A stretch of DNA of 64,000 bases from an uncultured Acidaminococcus sp. (GTDB lineage Bacteria > Bacillota > Negativicutes > Acidaminococcales > Acidaminococcaceae), in NCBI GenBank assembly GCA_900554515.1, contig USHN01000002.1:1-64000 (forward strand), written 5' to 3'. The notes below the pieces were generated by a model. That model worked only from the letters and a program-made list of their open reading frames with translations. It made no database searches and was not told the DNA's origin. A program made the position numbers and the translations under genes. Positions within the stretch are counted from its first letter, which is position 1, and the number at the start of each line of letters is the position of its first letter. This document shows, piece by piece, positions 27,416 to 36,355 of the stretch.

Positions 27416-29266
27416 ATGTCTAAAATTATTGGTATTGACTTGGGAACCACAAACTCCGTCGTTTCTGTTATGGAAGGCGGTGAACCTACGGTTATCACCA
27501 ACCAGGAAGGCAGCCGTCTGACTCCTTCTGTGATTGGTTTTACGAAAAATGGGGAAAGACTGGTAGGACAGCTGGCTAAACGGCAGGCCATCTCCAATCC
27601 GGAACGGACCATCAGCTCCATCAAGCGGCATATGGGTACCCGCTACACCGTGACCATTGATGGCAAGGATTATACCCCGGAACAGATTTCTGCTATGATC
27701 CTGGAAAAGCTGAAAGGGGACGCAGAACGGTATCTGGGCGAAAAGGTATCTGAAGCCGTTATTACGGTTCCGGCCTACTTTAACGACAGCCAGCGTCAGG
27801 CTACGAAAGACGCCGGTAAGATTGCCGGGCTGGAAGTAAAACGGATCATCAACGAACCGACGGCCGCTGCGTTGGCCTACGGCATTGATAAATCCGACAA
27901 CCACACCATCCTGGTCTACGACCTGGGCGGCGGCACCTTTGATGTGTCCATCCTGGAATTGGGCGATGGGGTCTTTGAAGTAAAATCCACCAATGGGGAT
28001 ACTCATCTGGGCGGCGATGACTTTGACCAGCGCGTCATGGACTGGATGGTTGATGAATTCAAAAAGCAAAACGGCGTAGATCTGTCTGCAGATAAAATGG
28101 CCATGCAGCGGATTCGTGAAGCGGCTGAAAAAGCCAAGATTGAATTGTCCAGCATGATGACCACCAATATCAACCTGCCGTTCATTTCTGCCGGTGCCAA
28201 TGGCCCGCTCCACCTGGATCTGGACCTGACCCGTGCAAAATTTGATGAAATGACCAGCGATTTGGTTGACCGGACCTTCACCTGTGTGAATAAGGCGTTG
28301 AGCGACGCAGGACTGGCTCCGAAAGATATTAATAAGGTCCTGCTGGTAGGTGGTTCTTCCCGTATCCCTGCGGTGCAGGAAGCCATTAAACGGACGCTGG
28401 GACAGGAACCTGCCCACGGCGTGAACCCGGATGAATGTGTGGCCATGGGCGCTGCCATTCAGGCTGGCGTATTGGCCGGAGACGTGAAAGACGTACTGCT
28501 GCTGGATGTTACGCCGCTGTCTCTGGGGATTGAAACCATGGGCGGCGTGATGACCAAGATCATTGACCGCAATACCACGATTCCTACCAGCAAGAGCCAG
28601 GTGTTCTCTACGGCTACGGATAACCAGCCTTCTGTGGATATCCACGTGCTCCAGGGCGAACGGGGCATGGCTGCGGACAACAAGACCCTGGGCCGTTTCG
28701 AACTGGGCGGAATTGCTCCGGCTCCCCGGGGCGTGCCGCAGATCGAAGTGACTTTTGATATTGATGCCAACGGCATTGTGAACGTAAGCGCCAAGGATAA
28801 AGGCACCGGCAAGGAACAGAAGATCACCATCAGCAATTCCGGCTCCCTCAGCAAGGAGGAAGTGGATAAGATGGTGAAAGAGGCCCAGGCCAGCGAAGCG
28901 GAAGATAAGAAACGCAAGGAAGCAGCCGACGCCAAGAACCAGGCAGATACCCTGATTTACCAGGCTGAAAAGACCTGTAAGGATGTAGCTGGCAAAGGCT
29001 ATGACGACAAGATCAAGAAGGTAGAAGATGCCGTTAAGGCCTTAAAGGATACGCTGCAAGGCGGCGACACCGAAGCCATTAAGAAAGGCACCGAAGACCT
29101 GCAGAAACCGCTATATGAACTGAGCGCAGAGCTCTATAAGCAAAACCAGCAGAATGCAGCCCAGGGCGCTGCCCAGAATGCGGGTGCACAACAAAATACC
29201 ACAAGCGAAAAGAAAGCCGACGATGACGTAGTGGATGCAGAAGTTGTGGACGACGATAAGAAATAA
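27416..29266 (+). CDS. dnaK: Molecular chaperone DnaK (Hsp70)
   Basis: 616 residues: ATPase domain with IGIDLGTTNSVV, DAERYLGEKV, DLGGGTFDVSIL and VGGSSRIP, the DVTPLSLGIETMGG linker, peptide-binding domain and a C-terminal lid ending in the acidic tail VVDAEVVDDD. GAGGAGG precedes the ATG. A small inverted repeat, ATTGCA/TGCAAT, at 27372-27388 in the grpE-dnaK gap could be an mRNA processing or stability element. Confidence 0.98.
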   Translation: MSKIIGIDLGTTNSVVSVMEGGEPTVITNQEGSRLTPSVIGFTKNGERLVGQLAKRQAISNPERTISSIKRHMGTRYTVTIDGKDYTPEQISAMILEKLKGDAERYLGEKVSEAVITVPAYFNDSQRQATKDAGKIAGLEVKRIINEPTAAALAYGIDKSDNHTILVYDLGGGTFDVSILELGDGVFEVKSTNGDTHLGGDDFDQRVMDWMVDEFKKQNGVDLSADKMAMQRIREAAEKAKIELSSMMTTNINLPFISAGANGPLHLDLDLTRAKFDEMTSDLVDRTFTCVNKALSDAGLAPKDINKVLLVGGSSRIPAVQEAIKRTLGQEPAHGVNPDECVAMGAAIQAGVLAGDVKDVLLLDVTPLSLGIETMGGVMTKIIDRNTTIPTSKSQVFSTATDNQPSVDIHVLQGERGMAADNKTLGRFELGGIAPAPRGVPQIEVTFDIDANGIVNVSAKDKGTGKEQKITISNSGSLSKEEVDKMVKEAQASEAEDKKRKEAADAKNQADTLIYQAEKTCKDVAGKGYDDKIKKVEDAVKALKDTLQGGDTEAIKKGTEDLQKPLYELSAELYKQNQQNAAQGAAQNAGAQQNTTSEKKADDDVVDAEVVDDDKK

Positions 29267-29289
29267 ACTTTTCCTAGAGGGAGATACGG

Positions 29290-30459
29290 ATGGCAGACAA
29301 GAGAGATTATTATGAAGTGCTGGGCGTTTCTAAAACAGCCACAGAAGATGAGCTGAAAAAGGCTTACCGCAAACTGGCACGGAAGTACCATCCCGACCTG
29401 AATAAGGATGATCCCCAGGCAGCAGATAAATTCAAAGAAGTGAATGAGGCGTACAGCGTCCTTTCCGATGCCCAAAAGAGAGCGGCCTATGACCAATATG
29501 GCCACGCCGCTTTCCAACAGGGTGCCGGGGGTGCTGGCGGTAATCCTTTCGGTGGCTTCCAAGGCTTCAGCGGTTCTTTTGGCGGGGAAGGCATGGACGA
29601 CATCTTCAATATGTTCTTTGGGGGTGCCGGCCGCAGCGGAGCCCGTCGTCAGGCGGACAATGGACCCCGGCAGGGGTCTGACCTGCGGATGGATATGCAG
29701 ATCACCTTTGAGGAAGCAGCCTTTGGAACGGAGAAGAAAGTACGGCTAAACCGGGAAGAAGAATGCGAAACCTGTCATGGCTCCGGGTCGGCTGCGGGCT
29801 ATTCCCCGGAAACCTGTCCGGATTGTCACGGCACAGGAGAAATCCGGGTGACGCAGAATTCCCTCTTTGGGCAGGTCGTGAATGTGCGGACTTGTCCCAG
29901 ATGCCATGGTACAGGCAAGATCGTGACACATCCCTGCAAGGACTGCCACGGTACTGGCCGTGTCAAGAAAAAGAGAACCCTGACGGTGAAAATCCCTGTC
30001 GGCGTGGACAACGGATCCCGGCTGCGGGTATCCGGTGAAGGCGAGGCAGGTATCCGGGGCGGACGTGCCGGGGATTTGTACGTATATCTGTACGTGAAAC
30101 CCCACAAGTTCTTTGAGCGGGACGGCACCACCGTCAGCTGCGAAGTTCCCATCAGCATCGTGCAGGCTACGCTGGGGGCTGAAATTGAAGTGCCCACCTT
30201 GTACGGCAAGGTCAGTGTAAAAGTTCCGGAAGGTACCCAGCCGGACAGAGTGCTGCGGCTACGGGATAAAGGAATTCCGTCCCTGCGGACAGGGCAAAAA
30301 GGCGATGAGATGATCCGGCTGAAAGTCGTGATTCCTACTGGATTGTCCGATGCCCAAAAAGATGCCCTGCGAAAATTTGGGGAAGCCAGCGGCAACAACA
30401 TCAATCCGGAAGAAAAAGGCTTTCTCAACAAAATCAAAGATTTTCTGAAGAAAAAATAA
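29290..30459 (+). CDS. dnaJ: Chaperone protein DnaJ
   Basis: Hsp40 co-chaperone. 389 residues: J domain with the HPD motif at 34-36, glycine/phenylalanine-rich region (about 75-115), zinc-binding domain with all four CxxCxGxG repeats (CETCHGSG, CPDCHGTG, CPRCHGTG, CKDCHGTG) and C-terminal substrate-binding domains. Last gene of the CIRCE operon. Confidence 0.98.
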   Translation: MADKRDYYEVLGVSKTATEDELKKAYRKLARKYHPDLNKDDPQAADKFKEVNEAYSVLSDAQKRAAYDQYGHAAFQQGAGGAGGNPFGGFQGFSGSFGGEGMDDIFNMFFGGAGRSGARRQADNGPRQGSDLRMDMQITFEEAAFGTEKKVRLNREEECETCHGSGSAAGYSPETCPDCHGTGEIRVTQNSLFGQVVNVRTCPRCHGTGKIVTHPCKDCHGTGRVKKKRTLTVKIPVGVDNGSRLRVSGEGEAGIRGGRAGDLYVYLYVKPHKFFERDGTTVSCEVPISIVQATLGAEIEVPTLYGKVSVKVPEGTQPDRVLRLRDKGIPSLRTGQKGDEMIRLKVVIPTGLSDAQKDALRKFGEASGNNINPEEKGFLNKIKDFLKKK

Positions 30460-30463
30460 AACG

Positions 30464-30492
30464 AAGCTCCTCTGGCAGCAGGGGAGCTTTTA
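30464..30492 (+). terminator. Terminator of the chaperone operon
   Basis: AAGCTCC (30464-30470) with CTG/CAG inner pairs and GGAGCTT (30483-30489), then TT and an AT-rich stretch. A -10-like TATAAT at 30511-30516 follows and may start the nitroreductase transcript, although its -35 is poor. Confidence 0.75.
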
Positions 30493-30576
30493 AAATGGGA
30501 AAATAAACTATATAATGGGGGGAGAGAACAATATCTCAGCAGGTAAAATCAATAGGAACTATAGGAGGAATAAGCC

Positions 30577-31071
30577 ATGAATGCCATATTTTCGAGGGTA
30601 AGTATTCGTAAGTACGAAGACCGGGACGTGGAAAAAGAAAAAATTGAACAGATTCTGCGGGCGGCTATGCAAAGCCCCTCTGCCGGAAACCAGCAGCCCT
30701 GGGAATTTATCGTTGTCCGGGATAAAGTCCTCCTGGCAAAACTTGCTACTATCAGCGAATATTCCGGCCCGGTGGCCAATGCGCCGGTAGCCATTGTGAA
30801 TGTGTGCAACCCCAATAATAAACCCTTTGCCCAGGTAACCCCCGTGGATATGGCTATCTGCACGGAACATGAGTGGCTGGAAGCAGCCGACCTGGGACTG
30901 GGGGCCGTGTGGATTGGCGTCAGCCCGTTCCAGGACCGCATTGACAAAGCCGGCGAGATTCTGGGATTAACCGGCGGCAAGTACGTATTTTCTATCCTGC
31001 CCTTGGGCTACCCGGCACAGGAGCGTACACAAAAAGACCGCTGGCATCCGGAACGGATTACCGAGCGGTAA
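30577..31071 (+). CDS. Nitroreductase family protein
   Basis: 164-residue FMN-dependent oxidoreductase family member. The N-terminal FMN-phosphate motif (SRVSIRKYEDRDVEKEKI) and the SPSAGNQQPWEFIVV motif are clear; the C-terminal region has the AADLGLGAVWIG segment. Short for the family but complete. GGAGGAATAAGCC precedes the ATG. It appears to be a single-gene unit; the substrate cannot be read from sequence. Confidence 0.88.
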   Translation: MNAIFSRVSIRKYEDRDVEKEKIEQILRAAMQSPSAGNQQPWEFIVVRDKVLLAKLATISEYSGPVANAPVAIVNVCNPNNKPFAQVTPVDMAICTEHEWLEAADLGLGAVWIGVSPFQDRIDKAGEILGLTGGKYVFSILPLGYPAQERTQKDRWHPERITER

Positions 31072-31118
31072 GATAAGCATATGTTTGTACAAAAATGTAC
31101 AATACACCTAGGTCGTAG

Positions 31119-31147
31119 TTGCGCAATCGGGTGGACAGTGCTATAAT
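31119..31147 (+). promoter_or_regulatory. Predicted promoter of the rimP-nusA-infB operon
   Basis: TTGCGC (31119-31124), 17 bases, perfect TATAAT (31142-31147). Start expected near 31154, leaving an 80-base leader that contains two hairpins. Confidence 0.6.
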
Positions 31148-31158
31148 AGATTAGAAAA

Positions 31159-31201
31159 CTGAGGCAGACCTTAGAGAGTGGGTATTTAATACCCGCTCTT
31201 T
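31159..31201 (+). promoter_or_regulatory. Leader RNA with tandem hairpins, attenuator-like
   Basis: Hairpin 1: CTGAGG (31159-31164) pairs with CCTTAG (31169-31174). Hairpin 2: AGAG-t-GGGTAT (31175-31185) pairs with ATACCC-g-CTCT (31189-31199) and is followed by TTTCG, a weak terminator tail. The pair sits between the promoter and rimP, where control of this operon is common in bacteria. A conditional terminator is inferred. Confidence 0.5.
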
Positions 31202-31234
31202 CGTTTACTAGGAAAAAAGCAGGTAGGTGTCTGG

Positions 31235-31696
31235 ATGGATAAAAAACAAATTGCGGCAAAGGTGGAGACGCTCGTCACGCCGATTGCGGCGGAAATGGGC
31301 TTGGAACTGGTGGATGTAGAATATGTCCGGGAACGGGAATGGTATCTCCGGGTTTACATCAACAAAGAAGGCGGCATTGATATTGATGACTGCTCCAATG
31401 TAAGCAGTATGCTGGCCAAGAAATTGGACGAGCTGGATTTTATTCCGGAGAAGTATTATCTGGAAGTTTCTTCCCCCGGTATTGACCGGCCCTTAAAAAA
31501 GGATAAGGACTTTTTAAGCCATTACGGGCAGATGGTGGATTTGTCGTTTTTTACGCCTTACGAAGGGAAGAAACAGCTTTCCGCCGTGCTTACATCCCAC
31601 GATGACACCGTACTTGTTCTCACTGACAGTAAGGGCAGGGACATGACTATAGAACGGAAACAGATTGCATCTGTTAAACCCCATATTGATTTTTAA
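31235..31696 (+). CDS. rimP: Ribosome maturation factor RimP
   Basis: 153 residues; assists 30S assembly. Family features: ELVDVEYVREREWYLRVYINKEGGIDIDDC in the N-terminal alpha/beta domain, EVSSPGIDRPL, and the C-terminal SH3-like barrel. AGGTAGGTG lies upstream of the ATG. First gene of the nine-gene nusA-infB operon. Confidence 0.95.
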   Translation: MDKKQIAAKVETLVTPIAAEMGLELVDVEYVREREWYLRVYINKEGGIDIDDCSNVSSMLAKKLDELDFIPEKYYLEVSSPGIDRPLKKDKDFLSHYGQMVDLSFFTPYEGKKQLSAVLTSHDDTVLVLTDSKGRDMTIERKQIASVKPHIDF

Positions 31697-31720
31697 ATGG
31701 CGCAAGGAGGAGATAAAGAA

Positions 31721-32809
31721 GTGAATGCGGATTTCGTAAATGCCATTGCGCTAGTGGCAAAGGAAAAAGGTATTTCTCCGGAAGTCCTGTATAATGCAGT
31801 GGAAGAAGCCCTGATTACAGCTTATAAGAAAAATTTTGGTTCTGCGCAAAATGTGCGGGTTTCCCTGAACCGGGAAAACGGGGAGATTCATGTATATTCC
31901 CAGAAAAAGGTGGTGCAGGAAAGCACCAATCCGGCTACGGAAATGAGCCTGGCCGATGCGCAGAAGCTGGACCCCCACTATCAGGAAGGGGATATCCTGG
32001 AAGAAGAAATTACGCCAAAGAATTTTGGCCGTATCGCCGCCCAGAACGCCAAGCAGGTGATTGTGCAGCGGATCCGGGAAGCAGAGCGGAATCGGGTCTA
32101 TGAACGGTATTCTGACCGGGAAAATGATATCGTTACCGGCACCATAGAGCGCATTGAAGGGCACAACGTATTTGTGGATCTGGGCAGTACCGAAGGCGTG
32201 CTGCTGGCCAGCGAGCAAATTCCAAGGGAAAAGTACGAGTACCATCAGCGCCTGAAATGCTATGTACTGGAAGTAAAAAAGACGGCCAAAGGCCCGCAGG
32301 TGATTTTGTCCCGTACCCATCCCGGCCTTTTGAAACGGTTATTTGAACTGGAAGTCGGGGAAATTCAGGATGGAACCGTGGTGATTGATTCCGTGGCACG
32401 GGAACCGGGGATGCGGAGCAAAATTGCGGTACACAGCAATAATCCCAGCGTGGATCCGGTGGGGGCCTGCGTAGGGCCGAAAGGCATCCGGGTGAGAAAC
32501 GTGGTGGACGAACTGCGCGGGGAAAAAATCGATATCGTAAAATACAGCGAAGATCCGGAAGAGTATGTCGCCAACGCATTATCGCCTTCTAAAGTGGTTT
32601 CGGCTACGGCGTATCCGGAAGAAAAACTTTGCCGGATCATCGTACCGGATTACCAGCTGTCCTTAGCCATTGGCAAGGAAGGACAGAATGCCAGACTGGC
32701 TGCCAAACTCACGGGCTGGAAGATTGATATTAAAAGTGAAAGCCAGGCAGCGGAGCAGGCCTTGGAAGGAACTGGGGAAACAGCACCTGTAAATGAGGAA
32801 CCCGTATGA
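31721..32809 (+). CDS. nusA: Transcription termination/antitermination factor NusA
   Basis: 362 residues from GTG 31721, which has AGGAGG 10 bases upstream and gives the usual N-terminus (NADFVNAIALVAKEKGI); the in-frame ATG at 31697 would add eight residues with no ribosome-binding site. Domains: N-terminal RNA-polymerase-binding domain, S1 (GTIERIEGHNVFVDLG), two KH domains (VGACVGPKGIRVRNV; AIGKEGQNARLAAKLTGW). The acidic C-terminal repeats of enterobacteria are absent, as in other Firmicutes. Confidence 0.96.
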   Translation: MNADFVNAIALVAKEKGISPEVLYNAVEEALITAYKKNFGSAQNVRVSLNRENGEIHVYSQKKVVQESTNPATEMSLADAQKLDPHYQEGDILEEEITPKNFGRIAAQNAKQVIVQRIREAERNRVYERYSDRENDIVTGTIERIEGHNVFVDLGSTEGVLLASEQIPREKYEYHQRLKCYVLEVKKTAKGPQVILSRTHPGLLKRLFELEVGEIQDGTVVIDSVAREPGMRSKIAVHSNNPSVDPVGACVGPKGIRVRNVVDELRGEKIDIVKYSEDPEEYVANALSPSKVVSATAYPEEKLCRIIVPDYQLSLAIGKEGQNARLAAKLTGWKIDIKSESQAAEQALEGTGETAPVNEEPV

Positions 32810-33078
32810 AGGTACGGAAAATTCCCCAAAGAACCTGCATCGGATGCGGTCTGGTGAAAGATAAAAAACAGATGGTCCGGATTGTCCGGTCGCCGCAGGG
32901 AGAAATCAGTCTGGATCGCAGCGGCAAGAAACCGGGACGGGGCGCTTATGTGTGTGACGAGGCGGCCTGTATAGAAAAAGCGTTTCAAAGCAAGGCCTTG
33001 GAAAAGGCACTGCAGGTGAAAATCCCGGCGGAAGTGAAAAACAAGCTGCTGACGGAGCTGACCCATGAAAACGGATAA
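32806..33078 (+). CDS. ylxR: YlxR family RNA-binding protein
   Basis: 90 residues (DUF448). The motifs RKIPQRTCIGCG at the N-terminus and GRGAYVCDEAACI in the middle are diagnostic. The ATG overlaps the nusA stop by four bases, so it is translationally coupled. Family members bind RNA and have been linked to regulation of other genes; its role here is unknown. Confidence 0.93.
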   Translation: MKVRKIPQRTCIGCGLVKDKKQMVRIVRSPQGEISLDRSGKKPGRGAYVCDEAACIEKAFQSKALEKALQVKIPAEVKNKLLTELTHENG

Positions 33079-33361
33079 AGAACTCTGCTTTGCGCTGGGG
33101 CTTGCCCAGCGGGCAGGAAAACTGGCATCGGGAGAACAGACGGTAGAAACCTACTTGAAAAAAGGAAAAGGGAAATACCTTTTGCTCGCCGCAGATGCCT
33201 CTCCCCGTACCAGTAAACGACTGGAAGAGGTATGCAGAACCACGAACGTTCCCCTTGGGAGAGCCCTTAGTTGTGTACAGATCGGTGACGCAATCGGAAA
33301 ATCTCCACGGGCGGCCGTGCTGCTTTTGGACAGTCAGTTTATGAAATTGCTGGGAGCTTGA
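33065..33361 (+). CDS. ylxQ: L7Ae/L30e-type ribosomal-protein-like RNA-binding protein (YlxQ)
   Basis: 98 residues with the L7Ae fold signature (ALGLAQRAGKLASGEQTV, LLLAADASPRTSKRL). Overlaps the ylxR end by 14 bases. In Firmicutes the nusA-ylxR-ylxQ-infB order is near constant; the protein is thought to bind kink-turn-like RNA. Confidence 0.92.
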   Translation: MKTDKELCFALGLAQRAGKLASGEQTVETYLKKGKGKYLLLAADASPRTSKRLEEVCRTTNVPLGRALSCVQIGDAIGKSPRAAVLLLDSQFMKLLGA

Positions 33362-33376
33362 TATGGAGGTGTGCGG

Positions 33377-35959
33377 ATGGCAAAAGATAAATACAGGATT
33401 TACGAAATCGCCAAAGAACTCAACCTGGATACGAAAAAGGTTTTGAACTTCCTGGCGGATCATAAGATTGCCGTGAAAGGAAATTTCAGTACGGTAGAAA
33501 AAAGCGTCCGGGATATGGTGGTTACCGGTATGAAAACCCACCAGGACAAAGTGGCGCCGGTGAAAGAGGCGGCGCAGCGTCTGCAGAATAAAGCGGCCCA
33601 AATGGTGAAACCAGTGGTGGACAAAGTCGCCCAGGTGAAAAGCGACGTAGCCGCAGGGAAAGCTGCCATTAAAGCAAACCATGCCCGGCAAAACAGTGCG
33701 CCGCAGGCGGCACAGCGGACTCAAAACGACCGCGCGCAGCGCAGTGATAACCGGGATGGACGGGGCAGCCATTTTCATAGTGAGCAGCGCAGTGACCGCA
33801 GCGGCGGGCGTCCTAATACCAGCGGCGTGCGCAGTGACAACCGCGGCAGCCAGAACCGGGACGGCAGAAACGATCGGGGGAACCGCCCGCAAAACGGAGA
33901 CAGAAACCGGAATGCCTCCGGGAACCGTTTTAGCCACAACGACAGAAATAGCAGCGGCGGACAAAACCGCAATAACGGAGGACGGAAATCTTCCAACAGC
34001 CGTAATGGTTCGTCTGCTCCGGTGGGAATGAACAGCACCCATGCCGGAAAAGACCAGGGACGGCGGAACAACCGGAACGAGAAAAAAGAAAAGATCAAGG
34101 GATCCTATGCTTCCCGGGACAGCCGCCCGATGCACAGTGCCGGCCATGATATGAAGCGTCGGCACAATACCGGTGCCAAAAATACGAACCCGGCACCGAA
34201 GAAAGTGGAAGCCGTGCATCCCGCCAGCGTAGAAGTGGGCGAAAGCATCAGTGTAAAAGATTTTGCCAAACTTTTGGGCCGGGAAGCTACGGAACTGATT
34301 AAAAAGCTCTTCATGCTGGGCAAGATGGTAACCATCAACCAGGAGATTGATCATGATACCGCCACTTTGGTGGGGATGGAATTTAACTGCGAAGTTAAAG
34401 AACCACCTCCTGAAGTAGACCCCACAGAAGTGCCGGAAGTGGAAGATGATCCCAAACTGCGGGTTCCGCGGCCGCCTGTGGTGACCGTTATGGGACACGT
34501 AGACCATGGTAAAACCTCTTTGCTGGATGCCATCCGGAAAACCAACGTGACCGCACGGGAAGCGGGCGGTATTACCCAGCATATTGGTGCTTATCGTGTC
34601 ATTTGCCAGGGCAAGCCCATCGTTTTCCTGGATACGCCGGGACACGAAGCCTTTACGGCCATGCGGGCTCGGGGCGCACAGGTGACGGATATTGCGGTAT
34701 TGGTTGTGGCCGCCGATGACGGGGTTATGCCCCAGACCATTGAAGCCATTAACCATGCCAAAGCCGCCAAAGTTCCCATTATCGTTGCCATTAATAAAAT
34801 CGATAAAGAAGGGGCTAACCCGGATTTCGTAATGCAGCAGCTGTCCGAACAGGGGCTGATTCCTGAAGCCTGGGGCGGCGATACCATTATGGTGCCGGTT
34901 TCTGCCCGGCAAAAGAACGGGATTTCCGATTTGCTGGAAATGATCCTTTTGGTAGCGGATATGCTGGAACTAAAAGCCAATCCCAATTTGCCTGCCCATG
35001 GCACGATCATTGAAGCCAAGCTGGATAAAGGCAGAGGCCCGGTGGCCACAATTTTGATTGACAGAGGAACGCTGCATATTGGCGACTCCATCCTGGCCGG
35101 GACGACCTATGGCAAAGTCCGGGCCATGGTCAATGACCGGGGCGAAAAAGTGAAAAAAGCGCTTCCTTCTACCCCTGTGGAAGTACTGGGCTTTAATGAC
35201 GTACCGGAAGCCGGCGACATTATGGACGCCTGCGAAGAACATATTGCCCGCAGCGTAGCAGAAAAGCGGCAGGGAAAACAAAAACTGGAAGAACAAAAGA
35301 GTGCCAAGGTCTCCCTGGACGATATTTACAGCCGGATCAAAGAAGGGGAATTAAAAGACCTGAATATCGTGGTAAAAGCGGACGTGCAGGGCACCATTCA
35401 GGCCCTGGAACAGAGCTTAACCCGGATTAAGAATGACGAAGTAAAAGTCGTGATTGTACACTCCGGTGTGGGCGCCATCAACGAAAGCGACGTCATGCTG
35501 GCTTCTGCTTCCAATGCGCTGATTATCGGGTTTAACGTGCGTCCGGATGGCAACGCCCGGAAAGTGGCGGAGCAGGAAAAAGTGGATATCCGCACCTACC
35601 GCGTTATCTACGATGCCTTAAACGACGTGGAAGCAGCCATTAAAGGCATGCTGGCACCGAAATTCAAAGAAAATATTATCGGCCATGTGGAAATCCGCAA
35701 GGTGATTCCGATTAACAAGATGCTCATCGCCGGCGCTTATGTAAAAGATGGCAAGATTAACCGCTCTGCCAAGATCCGCCTCGTGCGGGACGGCATTGTG
35801 GTGCATGAAGGAGAACTGGATTCCCTGCGCCGCTTTAAAGACGATGTGAAAGAAGTAGCAGCAAACTATGAGTGCGGCCTGACCCTGAAAGATTACCGGG
35901 ACATCAAGGAAGGAGACCAACTGGAAGTCTACGAAATGCAGGAGATTGCCCCGGAATAA
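33377..35959 (+). CDS. infB: Translation initiation factor IF-2
   Basis: 860 residues from ATG 33377, with GGAGGT six bases upstream (GTG 33371 touches that site). Order: IF2-N domain (residues 1-55), a low-complexity R/N/G/S/D linker from about 105 to 250 (nt about 33690-34130) with many RN, NR and DR pairs, a second IF2-N domain, then the G domain with GHVDHGKTS near 373, DTPGHEAF and NKID, and the C-terminal domains that bind fMet-tRNA. The linker is expected to be disordered and is compositionally unlike the rest of the gene. Confidence 0.97.
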   Translation: MAKDKYRIYEIAKELNLDTKKVLNFLADHKIAVKGNFSTVEKSVRDMVVTGMKTHQDKVAPVKEAAQRLQNKAAQMVKPVVDKVAQVKSDVAAGKAAIKANHARQNSAPQAAQRTQNDRAQRSDNRDGRGSHFHSEQRSDRSGGRPNTSGVRSDNRGSQNRDGRNDRGNRPQNGDRNRNASGNRFSHNDRNSSGGQNRNNGGRKSSNSRNGSSAPVGMNSTHAGKDQGRRNNRNEKKEKIKGSYASRDSRPMHSAGHDMKRRHNTGAKNTNPAPKKVEAVHPASVEVGESISVKDFAKLLGREATELIKKLFMLGKMVTINQEIDHDTATLVGMEFNCEVKEPPPEVDPTEVPEVEDDPKLRVPRPPVVTVMGHVDHGKTSLLDAIRKTNVTAREAGGITQHIGAYRVICQGKPIVFLDTPGHEAFTAMRARGAQVTDIAVLVVAADDGVMPQTIEAINHAKAAKVPIIVAINKIDKEGANPDFVMQQLSEQGLIPEAWGGDTIMVPVSARQKNGISDLLEMILLVADMLELKANPNLPAHGTIIEAKLDKGRGPVATILIDRGTLHIGDSILAGTTYGKVRAMVNDRGEKVKKALPSTPVEVLGFNDVPEAGDIMDACEEHIARSVAEKRQGKQKLEEQKSAKVSLDDIYSRIKEGELKDLNIVVKADVQGTIQALEQSLTRIKNDEVKVVIVHSGVGAINESDVMLASASNALIIGFNVRPDGNARKVAEQEKVDIRTYRVIYDALNDVEAAIKGMLAPKFKENIIGHVEIRKVIPINKMLIAGAYVKDGKINRSAKIRLVRDGIVVHEGELDSLRRFKDDVKEVAANYECGLTLKDYRDIKEGDQLEVYEMQEIAPE

Positions 35960-35971
35960 GGAGGACGTACG

Positions 35972-36355
35972 ATGTCGAAACTGCGTGCTGAAAAATTGCA
36001 GGCACTGATCAAACAGGAGCTAAGCACCATGCTACTCCGGGATGTAAAAGATCCGCGGGTAAAATTTGTCACCATTACCAGTGTGGAAGTGAGTAACGAT
36101 TTAAGCTATGCCAAGGTCTATGTGAGCCTCTTTGGCAGCAAAGAACAACAGGATCTGGCATGGCAGGGCCTGCAGCGTGGCATAGGATTCTTTCGGACGG
36201 AAATCGCAAAACGCATTAATTTGCGGGTTGCGCCCATCCTCAGCTTCCATAAAGACACTTCTATGGAGTACAGTGCCCATATTGAATCCATCCTTGACGA
36301 ACTAAAAAAGGATGAAGCGCAGAAAAAAGAACAGAAGGAAGCACAACATGAGTAA
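35972..36355 (+). CDS. rbfA: Ribosome-binding factor A
   Basis: 127-residue KH-fold protein for 30S maturation. Shows LKxxLSTMLxRDVKDPRV-type motif (LSTMLLRDVKDPRVKFVTIT), the DLSYAKVYVS strand and a charged C-terminal tail. GGAGG precedes the ATG. It overlaps the start of the next gene by eight bases. Confidence 0.95.
   Translation: MSKLRAEKLQALIKQELSTMLLRDVKDPRVKFVTITSVEVSNDLSYAKVYVSLFGSKEQQDLAWQGLQRGIGFFRTEIAKRINLRVAPILSFHKDTSMEYSAHIESILDELKKDEAQKKEQKEAQHE

Noticed and set aside
32906..34912. 668-codon minus-strand open frame across ylxR, ylxQ and infB
   Set aside because: Antisense of conserved essential genes; composition follows from their codon use and the low-complexity IF-2 linker.
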